Shown here: positions 19,901 through 27,605 of the stretch, one piece after another
Position numbering within the stretch: the stretch's first letter is position 1
How the letters are laid out: every line of letters begins with the position of its first letter
NCBI GenBank assembly: GCA_900319235.1
Contig: ONNR01000002.1
Span: forward strand, 150,517-214,516
Length of the DNA: 64,000 nt
Source: an uncultured Prevotellaceae bacterium
Lineage (GTDB): Bacteria; Bacteroidota; Bacteroidia; Bacteroidales; UBA3663
Reading direction: 5' to 3'
Notes under the pieces: generated by a model
What the model saw: the letters and a program-made list of their open reading frames with translations, nothing else
What the model was told of the DNA's origin: nothing
The model's database searches: none
Made by a program: the position numbers and the translations under genes

Positions 19901-21306
19901 TCATAGACTCGAACCACACGGTCTTTGCATCCTGCCCAGATATAACCGTCGCTGTCCTGCAGAATGGCGCGAATGTTGTTGCCTGCAAAATCAAGTGCTT
20001 TACGGTCATAACTCTCAACGGCGAAGGGGTATTGGCCGAATGAGACTTTCTCCAAACCATTGCCATAGGAGCCAAACCACAGGTTACCTTGGCTGTCGCT
20101 GTAGAGGGAGGTGAGTTTGTTGGCATTGCTCCAGCGATTCTGCAGATTGGGATTGTAGAATGGCACGAGTTCATCCTTGTCGCGGTCGTACCAAGCCAAT
20201 CCACCACCAGAGGGATGTATCCAAAGCTGGCCATCGACGTCTTCGACAACCATTTGGTCTTCGCGAGAATCGATTATTTCATAGCCATAGACACCGTGAA
20301 GGATGAAGTGTCGGGCAGAGTCGTTCGTAGGGTCAAAATGAACGACACCCGTCTTGTAGGTGCGTATCCACAATTGGCCCAATCGGTCGATGTAGATGTC
20401 GTGAATGGAATTGTCGCCCAGCGCCTTGCAATTGGCTGTAGTTATGTGTCTTGCTTTGTCGAGCGGCAGAGGAACGAGGAAGAAACCATCGGTTGCCGTG
20501 CAGGCTACAAGGCCTCCCGAGGGGTGATGGCGCAGAAGCTTGATGGAGGAACGGGTATCGAGTTGGAGGGTCTTCACCTCACGATCGCCTTTGCGGATAT
20601 ACTGAATCTTGCCATCTCTTGAACCTATGTAATAGATGCTATCGGTTTCGACAAACTCGTAGCAGGTCTGGTTGGTGATGATTGACACCTTGTCGGTTGT
20701 CGGATCGTAGCGGAAGCCACCCTCTTCGGTAAGTATCCAATGGCGGCCCTGACTGTCCATCTTCAGATCGTTGATGCGAGAAGGCTTCATCAGGTCGTAG
20801 GATGCAAAGAAGTCGCGTACGGAAACCTCCTTGTTTGCCGAGTCCCTTTGTGCTATCAACAGTTCCTGCTGCTGCGTGATGAGCCATGTCGTGCCGTCAT
20901 CCATCAGCGTCAACGTTTTGACCTGATGAGCTTCGGAGGAAATTTGTTCGAACTGCTCCAGGCGTGGCTCGAAAGTATAGGCAATGCCATCGTAGGACAC
21001 CATCCATAGATATCCGTAGCGGTCCTCAGCCAGTTGGTCGAGGCGGCTATTGGTGGGTTTGATGCCATTGGGACCTGCCTCGAAGCGACGGAACTTGTAG
21101 CCGTCGTAGTTGTATAGCCCATCCCATGTGGCAAACCACATCAGGCCCTGATGGTCCTGCAGGATGTTCTGCACCACGTATTCCTCCAGACCGTCTTCGG
21201 AGGTGTACTGGGTGAATTTGTGGGCAGGCAGAGCAAGGGCTGCATCAATGATGGAGACATACAGAAGCAGTGCGGCAAAAAGATGCTTGGGGAAAGATGC
21301 TATCAT
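16930..21306 (-). CDS. Hybrid two-component system regulator (HTCS)
   Basis: The ATG at 21304-21306 is chosen because a signal peptide starts there; the open frame runs 240 codons further but only antisense to rmuC. The 1458-residue protein has, in order, a periplasmic sensor of beta-propeller repeats (GNLWFGSYGNGLEKV-type, about 30-830), a Y_Y_Y domain (about 835-890), a membrane helix (about 895-917), a histidine kinase with phospho-acceptor His in VSHELRTPL (about 939) and ATPase boxes (NLLSNAFKFS, about 1058), a receiver (DVMMPG Asp near 1235, TKPF Lys near 1288) and an AraC-type DNA-binding domain to the end. It should sense a sugar and activate the adjacent SusC/D operon. Confidence 0.95.
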   Translation of the reverse strand: MIASFPKHLFAALLLYVSIIDAALALPAHKFTQYTSEDGLEEYVVQNILQDHQGLMWFATWDGLYNYDGYKFRRFEAGPNGIKPTNSRLDQLAEDRYGYLWMVSYDGIAYTFEPRLEQFEQISSEAHQVKTLTLMDDGTTWLITQQQELLIAQRDSANKEVSVRDFFASYDLMKPSRINDLKMDSQGRHWILTEEGGFRYDPTTDKVSIITNQTCYEFVETDSIYYIGSRDGKIQYIRKGDREVKTLQLDTRSSIKLLRHHPSGGLVACTATDGFFLVPLPLDKARHITTANCKALGDNSIHDIYIDRLGQLWIRTYKTGVVHFDPTNDSARHFILHGVYGYEIIDSREDQMVVEDVDGQLWIHPSGGGLAWYDRDKDELVPFYNPNLQNRWSNANKLTSLYSDSQGNLWFGSYGNGLEKVSFGQYPFAVESYDRKALDFAGNNIRAILQDSDGYIWAGCKDRVVRVYDSNFRFVGNLCRDGSIRTDREDGLGLAYGFLQSRDGTIWIGTKGNGLFMLTPSKNKTSNSKGLSFQLRQFTSSDDNIYSLSSNEIYSLYESSSGRIWIATFQNGINILERDEQGIPSRFFSTRNKLTSYPLISCYRARFITGDRQGNIWIGTTGGLLSCAENFISPDKVSFHRYHHDKNDPTTLNSDDVHGICFTNDGRSFICTFGGGLSEMKLASDGTATFQRLGSPEQGETGDVVLSMLQDRSSLSSDETKGNLLWCATEDGLFSYNLLSGNITNYRARLFPIRFTINEGQAIPLQNGELLFNTTRGLLHFHPRSLDIDQFVPPIHFNNDSILLQPGQRSFVARFAALDYVAPEVITYAYRLKGFDDDWTYVGTGHTATYTNLSPGQYQLEVRSTNSGGFWVDNVRSLPVEVKPTFGETNLATTLKFLAALALLALIIGIAIVIYRLKHQVKVEEQLTNMKLKFFTNVSHELRTPLTLITGPLEHILQRKDLTPELAEQLGIVSSNATKMSHLVSQILDFRKIQNGKMTLTVENFDFVPFVARQVNDFRLLAQTMQIDLIYEHKVDTLPIWADPDKLAQVVSNLLSNAFKFSHTGHPIRVTVEEAKGKAILSVRDYGVGINREGLQHLFERFGSKLRHTPSGMESTGIGLSLTKELVDLHHGQITVHSQPNVGTCFTIYLHTGREHFAPDTEFIVSDNLNVTPSEAILPNAETTTVNSDMTLLVVEDNDELRRFIRQIFASKYQVYEAADGIEGLQKATELMPDIVISDVMMPGLDGFGLAQRMRQDPGLCHIPLILLTALADTDNKLEGLRSGIDDYITKPFSASYLMARVENILQKRLLLQQYYQHRLSAAVAPHYTAMKENLTPQPVISAELLSPADQRFIDTVIADMQQNLANADYSVDDMAQATSMSRSAYNKKIKALLGQTPSDLLRDARMKRAAELIDDGQLNIAEVAYEVGYNDPHYFGKAFKAYYQMTATEWKNRKNQP

Positions 21307-21422
21307 TGTGTGAATCGTTATCAGATGTGAAGAACGTAACTCGTTGAAATGTGCGCCGCAAAAATAATGAATTCTTTTGAGAAAAACAAGCTTTCGCAGA
21401 GTTTTAAAGTTTTTCTTCGTAT

Positions 21423-21457
21423 TTTGTTGCTTTTTGACGAAAAATTGCGTATCTTTG
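21423..21457 (+). promoter_or_regulatory. Probable rmuC promoter
   Basis: TTTG (21423-21426) and TATCTTTG (21450-21457) are separated by 23 nt, slightly longer than usual. The start codon is 24 nt downstream. On the other strand, TATTTTTG (21359-21366) is a possible -7 box for the HTCS gene. Confidence 0.6.
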
Positions 21458-21480
21458 TGGCTTGAAAGTTTATTTTTTGT

Positions 21481-22866
21481 ATGGAGTATTATATTATAAT
21501 AGGTGTAGTTTGCCTTGTCGTGCTGCTTGTGATGGTTGCACTGGTGGCTCATCACGTTGGGAAGGGCAAGGTGGAGTCGCAACTGGCTATTGCCAATAGA
21601 GAGAAGGAGCTGCTGGGACAGCGATTGACAGAGCTGAAGGAGATTTCGACCCGTGTGCTGGCTGATCAGAAAGACGAAGCCGCCAAACGACTGGACGAGG
21701 CGAAGGCTGAGGCTCGTGACCTGCTTGAACGAACAAAGGCTGAACAGACAGAGGCACTGGAGCGCATGGAACAGCGTCATCGTGAGGAGAAGCATCAGAT
21801 GCAGGAACGCTATCAGGCTCAATTCAATGTGCTGCATGAATTGCAGGAGCAGCAGATGAGTGCACTGAGCAATCAGATGCAGAATGCGACCCAGAAGCTT
21901 CTTGAGGAACGACAGGCGGCCCTTGAACAAGGGAACACGAGGCAGATGGATGCCCTGTTGACACCGCTGCGCGAGAAGTTGGCCGAGATGAAGAATGCCT
22001 TTGAGGAGAGCAGGGAGAGCAACCACCGAAATTCGGCTGCGTTCGAGACGCAGATGAAGGCAATGCTCGACGGGACACTGCGGCTTGGCACAGAAGCCCA
22101 GCGTCTGACCGAGGCGCTAATCGGCAACGGAAAGGTGCAAGGCGACTGGGGCGAGCAGCTGCTGGCCACGATCCTGGAGAACAGTGGTCTGCGCGAAGGC
22201 AGCGAGTACGAGGTGCAGGAGAACGTGAAGGACGAGGAGGGCAACAACCTGCGCCCCGACGTGGTGGTGCATTGTTCGGACGGGCGTAACATCGTGATTG
22301 ACTCGAAGGTGTCGCTGACCGGCTATTATAACTACGTGAATGCGACAAATGAGACCGAACGACAGCAGGCTGAACGTGACAATCTGGTGTCGATAAAGAC
22401 GCACATCCGCGAACTTGCCGACAAGAACTATAGCAAGCTCGTCCCCAATGCTGTGCCTACGGTGCTGATGTTTGTGCCCAACGAGGGCAGTTACATCCTT
22501 GCCATGCAGAAGGACAAGAACCTCGCCAACGAGGCTTTTCGCAAAGGTGTGTTGCTCATCAACCCGACAAACCTGATGCTTGCCTTGACGTTGATCTACC
22601 AGTTGTGGAAGATCGAACATCGCGAAGAGGACGACCGACGCATCGTCGAGACGGCAACCGTACTCTACGAGAAATTCTGCGTGTTTGCAGAGACCTTCGA
22701 GAAGGTCGGTGCACAATTGCAGACAGCCCAAAGGAGCTACGACCTCGCCAAGTCGCAATTGAACGAAGGACGTGGCAACATCATCAAGCGTCTTGATTCA
22801 TTGCAGAACATGGGTGTCAATTCGGGCAAGCAAATCCCTTCGAAGTTGAGAGAAGACCTCCAATAA
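21481..22866 (+). CDS. rmuC: RmuC-family DNA recombination protein
   Basis: This 461-residue protein starts with an N-terminal membrane helix (YIIIGVVCLVVLLVMVALVA, cut here), continues with a long coiled coil (about 30-190, rich in E/K/Q) and ends with the RmuC nuclease-like core: VQGDWGEQLLATILENSGL (about 217), RPDVVVHCSDGRNIVIDSKVSL (about 255) and the helical tail. The PD-(D/E)XK-like DxxV...IDSKV pattern is intact. RmuC limits inversions at short inverted repeats. The gene is monocistronic, divergent from the HTCS gene, and has no functional link to the sugar locus. Confidence 0.93.
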   Translation: MEYYIIIGVVCLVVLLVMVALVAHHVGKGKVESQLAIANREKELLGQRLTELKEISTRVLADQKDEAAKRLDEAKAEARDLLERTKAEQTEALERMEQRHREEKHQMQERYQAQFNVLHELQEQQMSALSNQMQNATQKLLEERQAALEQGNTRQMDALLTPLREKLAEMKNAFEESRESNHRNSAAFETQMKAMLDGTLRLGTEAQRLTEALIGNGKVQGDWGEQLLATILENSGLREGSEYEVQENVKDEEGNNLRPDVVVHCSDGRNIVIDSKVSLTGYYNYVNATNETERQQAERDNLVSIKTHIRELADKNYSKLVPNAVPTVLMFVPNEGSYILAMQKDKNLANEAFRKGVLLINPTNLMLALTLIYQLWKIEHREEDDRRIVETATVLYEKFCVFAETFEKVGAQLQTAQRSYDLAKSQLNEGRGNIIKRLDSLQNMGVNSGKQIPSKLREDLQ

Positions 22867-23148
22867 TCCCTGCTTAGGGGAACTTTTGGGGTAAATTGGG
22901 TGAAAATGGTGATGGATTTCTGTCCATTTTATATATAATTTTGTACAGGAACCATCTTTTTTATCATTTGCAACAAAAGTTACATACGCTTGGAGCTTTT
23001 TTCGCTAATTTTGCACCGCCGAAAGGAGGATGGGTAATCCCCCAATCGTTAACAAACAAGAATGTTTTTATCGCAAGGTTTAGTTATACATTCGATGTTT
23101 ATTAATGGTATTAGTTTTATTCTAAGGTATAGATAGTGTTATTATAGG
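22867..23148. other. Intergenic stretch without a convincing gene
   Basis: After rmuC comes a short copy of the CCCTGCTTAGGGG motif (22869-22881), then AT-rich sequence. TAATTTTG at 23006-23013 resembles a -7 box but has no -33 partner at the right distance. A 69-codon frame (22896-23105) has no gene-like features. Confidence 0.5.
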
Positions 23149-23181
23149 ATAAACTGACCGTGAGGCCAGTTTATTTTTTTG
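23149..23181. terminator. Rho-independent terminator, probably bidirectional
   Basis: ATAAACTGACC and GGCCAGTTTAT form an 11-bp stem with one mismatch across a 4-nt loop, followed by seven T on the plus strand. Confidence 0.75.
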
Positions 23182-23189
23182 TGGTAGCT

Positions 23190-23220
23190 GACCCTCTAAA
23201 TCCCCCTGCTTAGGGGGACT
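23190..23220. repeat. REP-like element, short copy
   Basis: It contains GACCCTCTAAATCCCCC followed by TGCTTAGGGGGACT, where CCCCC and GGGGG can pair. It is related to the longer copies at 10911-10994 and 23811-23894. Confidence 0.6.
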
Positions 23221-23246
23221 TTTTTAGCAGGTCCTGATTATTTAGA

Positions 23247-23789
23247 TTATTCTGACATAGCCTGGTCGAGCTTCTTCTGCTGGTCGCCGTTCCAGTAGGC
23301 GCAGTCGAGCTGGAAGAAGGTGGTGGTGTAGGGCATGGTGAGCGGAGTCTTGATGATGACGATGTTGTATAGACGACCTGCTTCGTCGAGGCGGGCAATG
23401 AGTTGCTCGTGAGGCACACTTTGCACTTCGTCGCCACAGATACTGTCCATTTTGGCACGCAGGGTGGAAATGCCTTCGACGTCTTCATCGGTGAGGAAAT
23501 TGAGTTCCTTGTCACGATAGACGTGCGCAAAGACATGTGGAGAATCGTCGATCATCTGTTTCACTTCCTTCAGGACGGCAGGATAGGGTTCGTTGGCAAA
23601 GAGTGTTGTGATGCCCGAGCCTGACTGCCAGGGATAGGCCATGTCGGTGATGACGATCCAATTGCGATGACCTAAGTTAGGCATCATGTTGTAGAGCTGG
23701 AGATTCCATCTTTCCGGGACGGGCTGTGACTGAGGATTCCTGCAGGAGGAGAGGAGGACGAGAAGGAGGAAGGGAAGGAGACGTTTCAT
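23247..23789 (-). CDS. Lipoprotein resembling the RbsD/FucU fold
   Basis: This 180-residue protein has a lipoprotein signal (LLVLLSSC, Cys near residue 16). The mature part contains NLGHRNWIVITDMAYP (about 38), comparable to the LGH...D segment of RbsD and FucU, and ends with RLYNIVIIKTPL, comparable to their YANIIL...G end. RbsD and FucU are cytoplasmic sugar pyranases/mutarotases; a lipid-anchored relative would work on the envelope side. The conserved His and Asp are present, but the catalytic set cannot be confirmed by eye. It is alone between repeat elements, with no clear promoter. Confidence 0.6.
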   Translation of the reverse strand: MKRLLPFLLLVLLSSCRNPQSQPVPERWNLQLYNMMPNLGHRNWIVITDMAYPWQSGSGITTLFANEPYPAVLKEVKQMIDDSPHVFAHVYRDKELNFLTDEDVEGISTLRAKMDSICGDEVQSVPHEQLIARLDEAGRLYNIVIIKTPLTMPYTTTFFQLDCAYWNGDQQKKLDQAMSE

Positions 23790-23810
23790 AGGGTTAATGG
23801 GTTTTAAGGA

Positions 23811-23894
23811 GACCCTCTCGGTCCCCCTTAAAGGGGGAGGACTTGCTTGTTCGGGCTTGATTCTTCCCCCTATGCAGGAGGACTAGAGGGGGCC
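23811..23894. repeat. GC-rich REP-like inverted element, copy 2
   Basis: It begins GACCCTCTCGGTCCCCC and ends GGAGGACTAGAGGGGGCC, which is an imperfect reverse complement of the start. CCCCCTTAAAGGGGG forms an inner hairpin. It has the same end design as copy 1 at 10911-10994. Confidence 0.7.
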
Positions 23895-23916
23895 TTGGGT
23901 CTGGGGATTATGGGAA

Positions 23917-24912
23917 TTAATGTTTCCTTTGATTCTTAGCTTTCTTGAGTTCCTTGCTGCGTGCTTCGTAGCGTGGACGCAGTTCGTCGATCTGGGATTT
24001 GTCCTTGCAGATTGTGTTGTACTTGGCCCAAACGCTTTCTACATAGGGTGTGTCGATCATCAAGAAGAAGAACATCAGGTGGGAGGAGATATTGTCGAGC
24101 ATCTTCTGGTTCTGCGTGCGTCGGGTCAGTTCTTCGAGGGCAGGCATGGTAGCACTACCACCCTGGTTCTTCTTCTGCACGTGGCGGCCATAGGTGATCA
24201 AAAACTGCTGAAGTGCGTCTTCGTTGACGGGATTGTTGAAGTCGAGGGCATTGATGAAGTCCATGTAGGCGGTTTCGACCGAATCGAGGTTGGCATCGTG
24301 AGTGATGTAGTTCACGAGTCGTGCATTGTGGTTGATAGGATCGTAGACAGCGTTGTACTGATCGACGAAGGCTGGATTGCCTATCTCCTTGGCACGAATC
24401 AAGCGGTCGGCATAGAAACGGTCCACACTGTCCTTGAAGTCATGGAACGTAGCGAAATCACGAGGATCGACAGAAGCATTGTCGTTTACGAACTCGGATT
24501 CAGCTCGCAGGTCACCCCCGAAAGTGGGCTCGATGTCGAAAGAATTGTTGTCGGTCGGCTGGATTTGATGAAGATCTACGGTCAACGTTTTCCCTTTTTC
24601 GAGAAAGACCGAGATGCGGTTTGTGCCTAAACCTGGACTATTGACGATGATGGAAGCAACGGTAGGCTTCACGACCGGTTGCTTGCGGCTGAAAGAGCCA
24701 TCGCCATCGACGGGGATTTCAGCCATGATGGACTGCTTTGCGTCGTCGGCAGTAATGCCCAGGAAAAGATGGCTGCCTGGTGACCATTGGTCGATGGAGC
24801 CTGTGATGAGGGCATTCTCCTTGTCTGACTGACAACAGGTGAAGAAGGAGAGGAGAAGCCCTAAGCCTATCATCGTTCGAAGGGTGAGAGGCATAATCGA
24901 TACGTATTTCAT
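23917..24912 (-). CDS. Lipoprotein with a DUF4369-like N-terminus, lacking a thioredoxin domain
   Basis: The start at 24912 gives a signal peptide with lipobox (LLLSFFTCC) and lies about 35 nt after a strong promoter. The 331-residue product has a beta-rich N-terminal part (ITGSIDQWSPGSHLFLGITAD...SIMAEIPVDGDGSFSRKQPV) that resembles DUF4369, which in many Bacteroidetes precedes a TlpA-type thioredoxin domain. Here the helical middle is followed by a lysine-rich end (SKELKKAKNQRKH) and no CxxC thioredoxin motif. Without the redox domain, a binding or structural role at the envelope is more likely, but the function is unknown. Confidence 0.7.
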   Translation of the reverse strand: MKYVSIMPLTLRTMIGLGLLLSFFTCCQSDKENALITGSIDQWSPGSHLFLGITADDAKQSIMAEIPVDGDGSFSRKQPVVKPTVASIIVNSPGLGTNRISVFLEKGKTLTVDLHQIQPTDNNSFDIEPTFGGDLRAESEFVNDNASVDPRDFATFHDFKDSVDRFYADRLIRAKEIGNPAFVDQYNAVYDPINHNARLVNYITHDANLDSVETAYMDFINALDFNNPVNEDALQQFLITYGRHVQKKNQGGSATMPALEELTRRTQNQKMLDNISSHLMFFFLMIDTPYVESVWAKYNTICKDKSQIDELRPRYEARSKELKKAKNQRKH

Positions 24913-24951
24913 TTGCCCTAATTTGCGAATAAAGATTCGAAAGATGCACCG

Positions 24952-24983
24952 CAAAGATACATCTTTCCTTGTCAAAATCCAAA
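24952..24983 (-). promoter_or_regulatory. Promoter of the DUF4369-like lipoprotein gene
   Basis: On the minus strand, TTTG (24980-24983, extended TTTGGA), 20 nt, then TATCTTTG (24952-24959). Confidence 0.85.
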
Positions 24984-25029
24984 AGTTTCTTCTTATTTTG
25001 TCCTTATACCCCTACTTTTTTTTTGAAAA

Positions 25030-25061
25030 TTTGGAGAATTAAGATTTTGTTTTGATATTTG
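25030..25061 (+). promoter_or_regulatory. Promoter of the two-helix membrane protein gene
   Basis: TTTG (25030-25033, extended TTTGGAG), 20 nt, then GATATTTG (25054-25061). The predicted start is about 40 nt before the ATG at 25110. Confidence 0.7.
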
Positions 25062-25109
25062 CAAGACAAAATCAAATAACAATTGCTAATAACGATTGAT
25101 AATTGTCGC

Positions 25110-25985
25110 ATGAAAATATATAACTTGGTTACCTATCGAAGCTACAGGATATTTGGACAGACCATTACGCCTGAGACAGACCTCTTCAACCGGACATGGA
25201 TAGTCTTCGACGAAGCGGCAAAGGATGAGGTGATCATCTTCCAACGCAACGGGATGGTGTGCCAAAAGAAAGGGAATGGCGCTCAGACGATGGGTAAATG
25301 GAGTTTCGAAGAAGGGGTTAAGCGGCTGCATGTTGAACTTGGCAAGTTGGATTTCGTCAGTACCCCTGTGATTTTCGAGGAGATGATGCTGGCCTTCGAG
25401 GTCAAGCCCGGAGAAGTAGTTTTCCTTGTCGATCAGGCACGACGTCATGCATTTGCACCCAAGAACTTCGAACAACTGCTGACATATCTGAAGGACTACG
25501 AACAGCGTGGCATCATCGAGATTGACGAGGGCAAACGTCCCGACTACAAACTCTTTCAGTCGTTCTTCAGCACGGTCGATTGGGGAGAGTTGCAGCGCCG
25601 ATATCACGAAGAGACCAACAGAAGGGAGGCACGTATGCGCACTCCATTGATGAACACGTTGACTGTGCTTATCATATTGGCCCTGGCTGGTGGGTTGGTG
25701 GCGCTCAGAGGAATGGATGAGGTGCGATATGCTTTGAGCATATTCCTGAGAGCCTCGACAGGGATGCAGATGGTTTATACCATAGGCCTGGTGGCCATCC
25801 TGCTACTTGCCTTTGGTATCATCAGGATGTTCATCAGTGGAACGACATTTTCGTCGAAATGGATTGAGGAGTTTGCCGACAGTTGCAAGAAGAACTATTT
25901 TGACTCCCATCCCTACCTTTCACCCCGACAGGTGCAGCAGATACGCAAGATCAAGACCGAATCGTTTGAGAGGGAGATCAGATGA
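25110..25985 (+). CDS. Membrane protein of unknown function
   Basis: The ATG at 25110 (MKIYNLVTYRSYRIFG) is preferred over one at 25083 because it fits the promoter spacing; both are in frame. The 291-residue product has a soluble, beta-rich N-terminal half (about 1-165), two membrane helices (about 180-202, LMNTLTVLIILALAGGLVAL; about 217-240, MVYTIGLVAILLLAFGIIRM) and a short charged C-terminal tail. I do not recognise the family. Both ends are probably cytoplasmic. An AT-rich run of ACAATTA-type repeats (25994-26020) follows. Confidence 0.75.
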   Translation: MKIYNLVTYRSYRIFGQTITPETDLFNRTWIVFDEAAKDEVIIFQRNGMVCQKKGNGAQTMGKWSFEEGVKRLHVELGKLDFVSTPVIFEEMMLAFEVKPGEVVFLVDQARRHAFAPKNFEQLLTYLKDYEQRGIIEIDEGKRPDYKLFQSFFSTVDWGELQRRYHEETNRREARMRTPLMNTLTVLIILALAGGLVALRGMDEVRYALSIFLRASTGMQMVYTIGLVAILLLAFGIIRMFISGTTFSSKWIEEFADSCKKNYFDSHPYLSPRQVQQIRKIKTESFEREIR

Positions 25986-26067
25986 AGATTTTCAATTAAC
26001 AATTAACAATTAATAATTAGGAGGGTAACCCATATTTGCGATTATTCGTGTAAATTATAAATTTGCA

Positions 26068-26793
26068 ATGAAAAAGATACTTTTGTTGGCTGTAGCCGCC
26101 ATAATGGCTACAATACGTGTAGATGCGCAGGTCATGAAGGCAGCAGACCTTGAGCAGTATGCCAAGGAACGTTATGGAGACAGGTGGCTTGATGCTGCAG
26201 CCAACCTTGCTGAGACACTTACGCTCGACAAGAACGAGAGCCTTACCTACCAGCAGATTATCCAAGCACCTGGCAAGACAAAGCAACAACTCTACGTGGC
26301 GCTCAACTATTGGGCTGTAGCTACCTTTCAGGACAAGCAGGCCATCACGCTTAATGACAAAGAGGCAGGCTGCATCATCGTCACATCGACCCTTCAGAAC
26401 ATTGTGAAGCATATCGGCACCATCAACTCCTATTCGGTGAGCATCACACCTGTGATCCGTATAGATATAAAAGAGGAACGCGTGCGCGTAACCTATACCG
26501 TTCAGAGTTATGACATCCTGACCGACATCAGTGGCGGTTGGTTCAGCCTTGCCGAACCCGATGAACGCACCTACGGCGACTCGAAGCGCAAGGCCGGCGA
26601 CAAAACCAATGCCAATCTCTATGACGAGCGGTGGGAGATTGCACATCATTATCCCTTCGTGCCCAAGGATTTGCAGAAACGTACCTGTGCCAAGGCACTT
26701 GTCATGACCCATGCCTATTCGAACGCTGTGCTCGACAAGGTGGAGGAAGCCATCAAGCACGGCCTTGTGGGCAATGATGATGACGACTGGTGA
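26068..26793 (+). CDS. DUF4468-family secreted protein
   Basis: This 241-residue protein has a signal peptide (to about residue 20). The mature part shows the DUF4468 pattern: DRWLDAAANLAETLTLDKNESLTYQQII, KQQLYVALNYW, DKEAGCIIVTSTL, SVSITPVIRIDIKEERVRVTYTVQSYDI, and near the end ALVMTHAYSNAVLDKVEEAI. The family is common in Bacteroidetes, is thought to adopt a TBP-like fold and has no known biochemical activity; it is presumably periplasmic. It is followed 63 nt later by a lipoprotein gene on the same strand. Confidence 0.85.
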   Translation: MKKILLLAVAAIMATIRVDAQVMKAADLEQYAKERYGDRWLDAAANLAETLTLDKNESLTYQQIIQAPGKTKQQLYVALNYWAVATFQDKQAITLNDKEAGCIIVTSTLQNIVKHIGTINSYSVSITPVIRIDIKEERVRVTYTVQSYDILTDISGGWFSLAEPDERTYGDSKRKAGDKTNANLYDERWEIAHHYPFVPKDLQKRTCAKALVMTHAYSNAVLDKVEEAIKHGLVGNDDDDW

Positions 26794-26856
26794 TCCCTGT
26801 TTGTCACGATTTCTTTTTATCACGAATTAGAGAATTAGAGAATTGATTTTTGGCCT

Positions 26857-27597
26857 ATGAGGAATACGACACTTTGTTCACTTGTGCTCGTTGTCATGAT
26901 GTGCAGCTGTGTGAAACGACAGACCGGGGAGCCTGCCGAAGGTGATGCTTCGGCCCAAACATCGATTGAAACCGTAGAACACAAAGACAGCAATGAGACA
27001 GCCCAAGACGGTAACGAGATAGCTCGAGACAGTATTGTCAAAGAAGACTGGAGTGATGCTTCGATGCCAGAAGGTATTCTGCAGACATTGCCAAAGACGG
27101 CTATTCTGTGTGACATCAAAGGCTCGTTCGAGTTATACAAGAACCTCGACATCGAGTGCTGTGACGAGCATCCCAACCAGTGGTCATTGTGGCTCAGGGA
27201 CAAGGAGACGGGCAAGGTGATCTTCCTCATCCAGACGAACAACGATGCAGAACCGCGATGGGAAGAGATGACCGACGCCAATGCCCTCGAAGTGCCCCTT
27301 GAGCAGATAGCTGCCGGGGATTGTGACCAGGTTTCCCTCATTCCGAATGCTCCAGGCAAGGTCTTTGTGGAAGGATGTCCCGATGGACGCAACATCTGGT
27401 CGTATATCTACGACTTCTACATGCAGCGCATCATCCAGTTGCCTACCAACGAGGGGTTCGTCGATTTTGACATTCAGAATAATTATATTCGTCTGAGCCA
27501 TTATCGCTACTATCCTGAAGGTGGTCGCTACTCGGTGATCAAGACCTTCACGTACAGTGGAAGATTCATCGGCGAAGAAAAGTACAACCCAGAGTAA
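26857..27597 (+). CDS. Lipoprotein of unknown function
   Basis: This 246-residue product has a lipobox (VVMMCSC, Cys near 17) and an acidic, low-complexity linker (about 22-70, rich in E, D, T, S), then a folded beta-rich domain (about 75-246; LPKTAILCDIKGSFELYKNL, QWSLWLRDKETGKVIFLIQTN, RLSHYRYYPEGGRYSVIKTFTYSGRF). I do not recognise the family. It is the first of three consecutive genes (gap 8 nt, then a 4-nt overlap) that all encode exported proteins, so they probably form one transcription unit and may act together at the envelope. Confidence 0.8.
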   Translation: MRNTTLCSLVLVVMMCSCVKRQTGEPAEGDASAQTSIETVEHKDSNETAQDGNEIARDSIVKEDWSDASMPEGILQTLPKTAILCDIKGSFELYKNLDIECCDEHPNQWSLWLRDKETGKVIFLIQTNNDAEPRWEEMTDANALEVPLEQIAAGDCDQVSLIPNAPGKVFVEGCPDGRNIWSYIYDFYMQRIIQLPTNEGFVDFDIQNNYIRLSHYRYYPEGGRYSVIKTFTYSGRFIGEEKYNPE

Positions 27598-27605
27598 AAT
27601 ATCCT

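Noticed and set aside
21307-22026. 240-codon N-terminal extension of the HTCS frame
   Set aside because: It runs antisense to rmuC and through the divergent promoter region. The signal peptide at 21306 marks the real start.
22896-23105. 69-codon frame downstream of rmuC
   Set aside because: No promoter with correct spacing, low-complexity composition and no family resemblance.
23006-23181. Small RNA between a TAATTTTG box and a terminator
   Set aside because: The -7-like box lacks a TTTG at the required distance. The terminator is better explained as serving rmuC or its neighbours.
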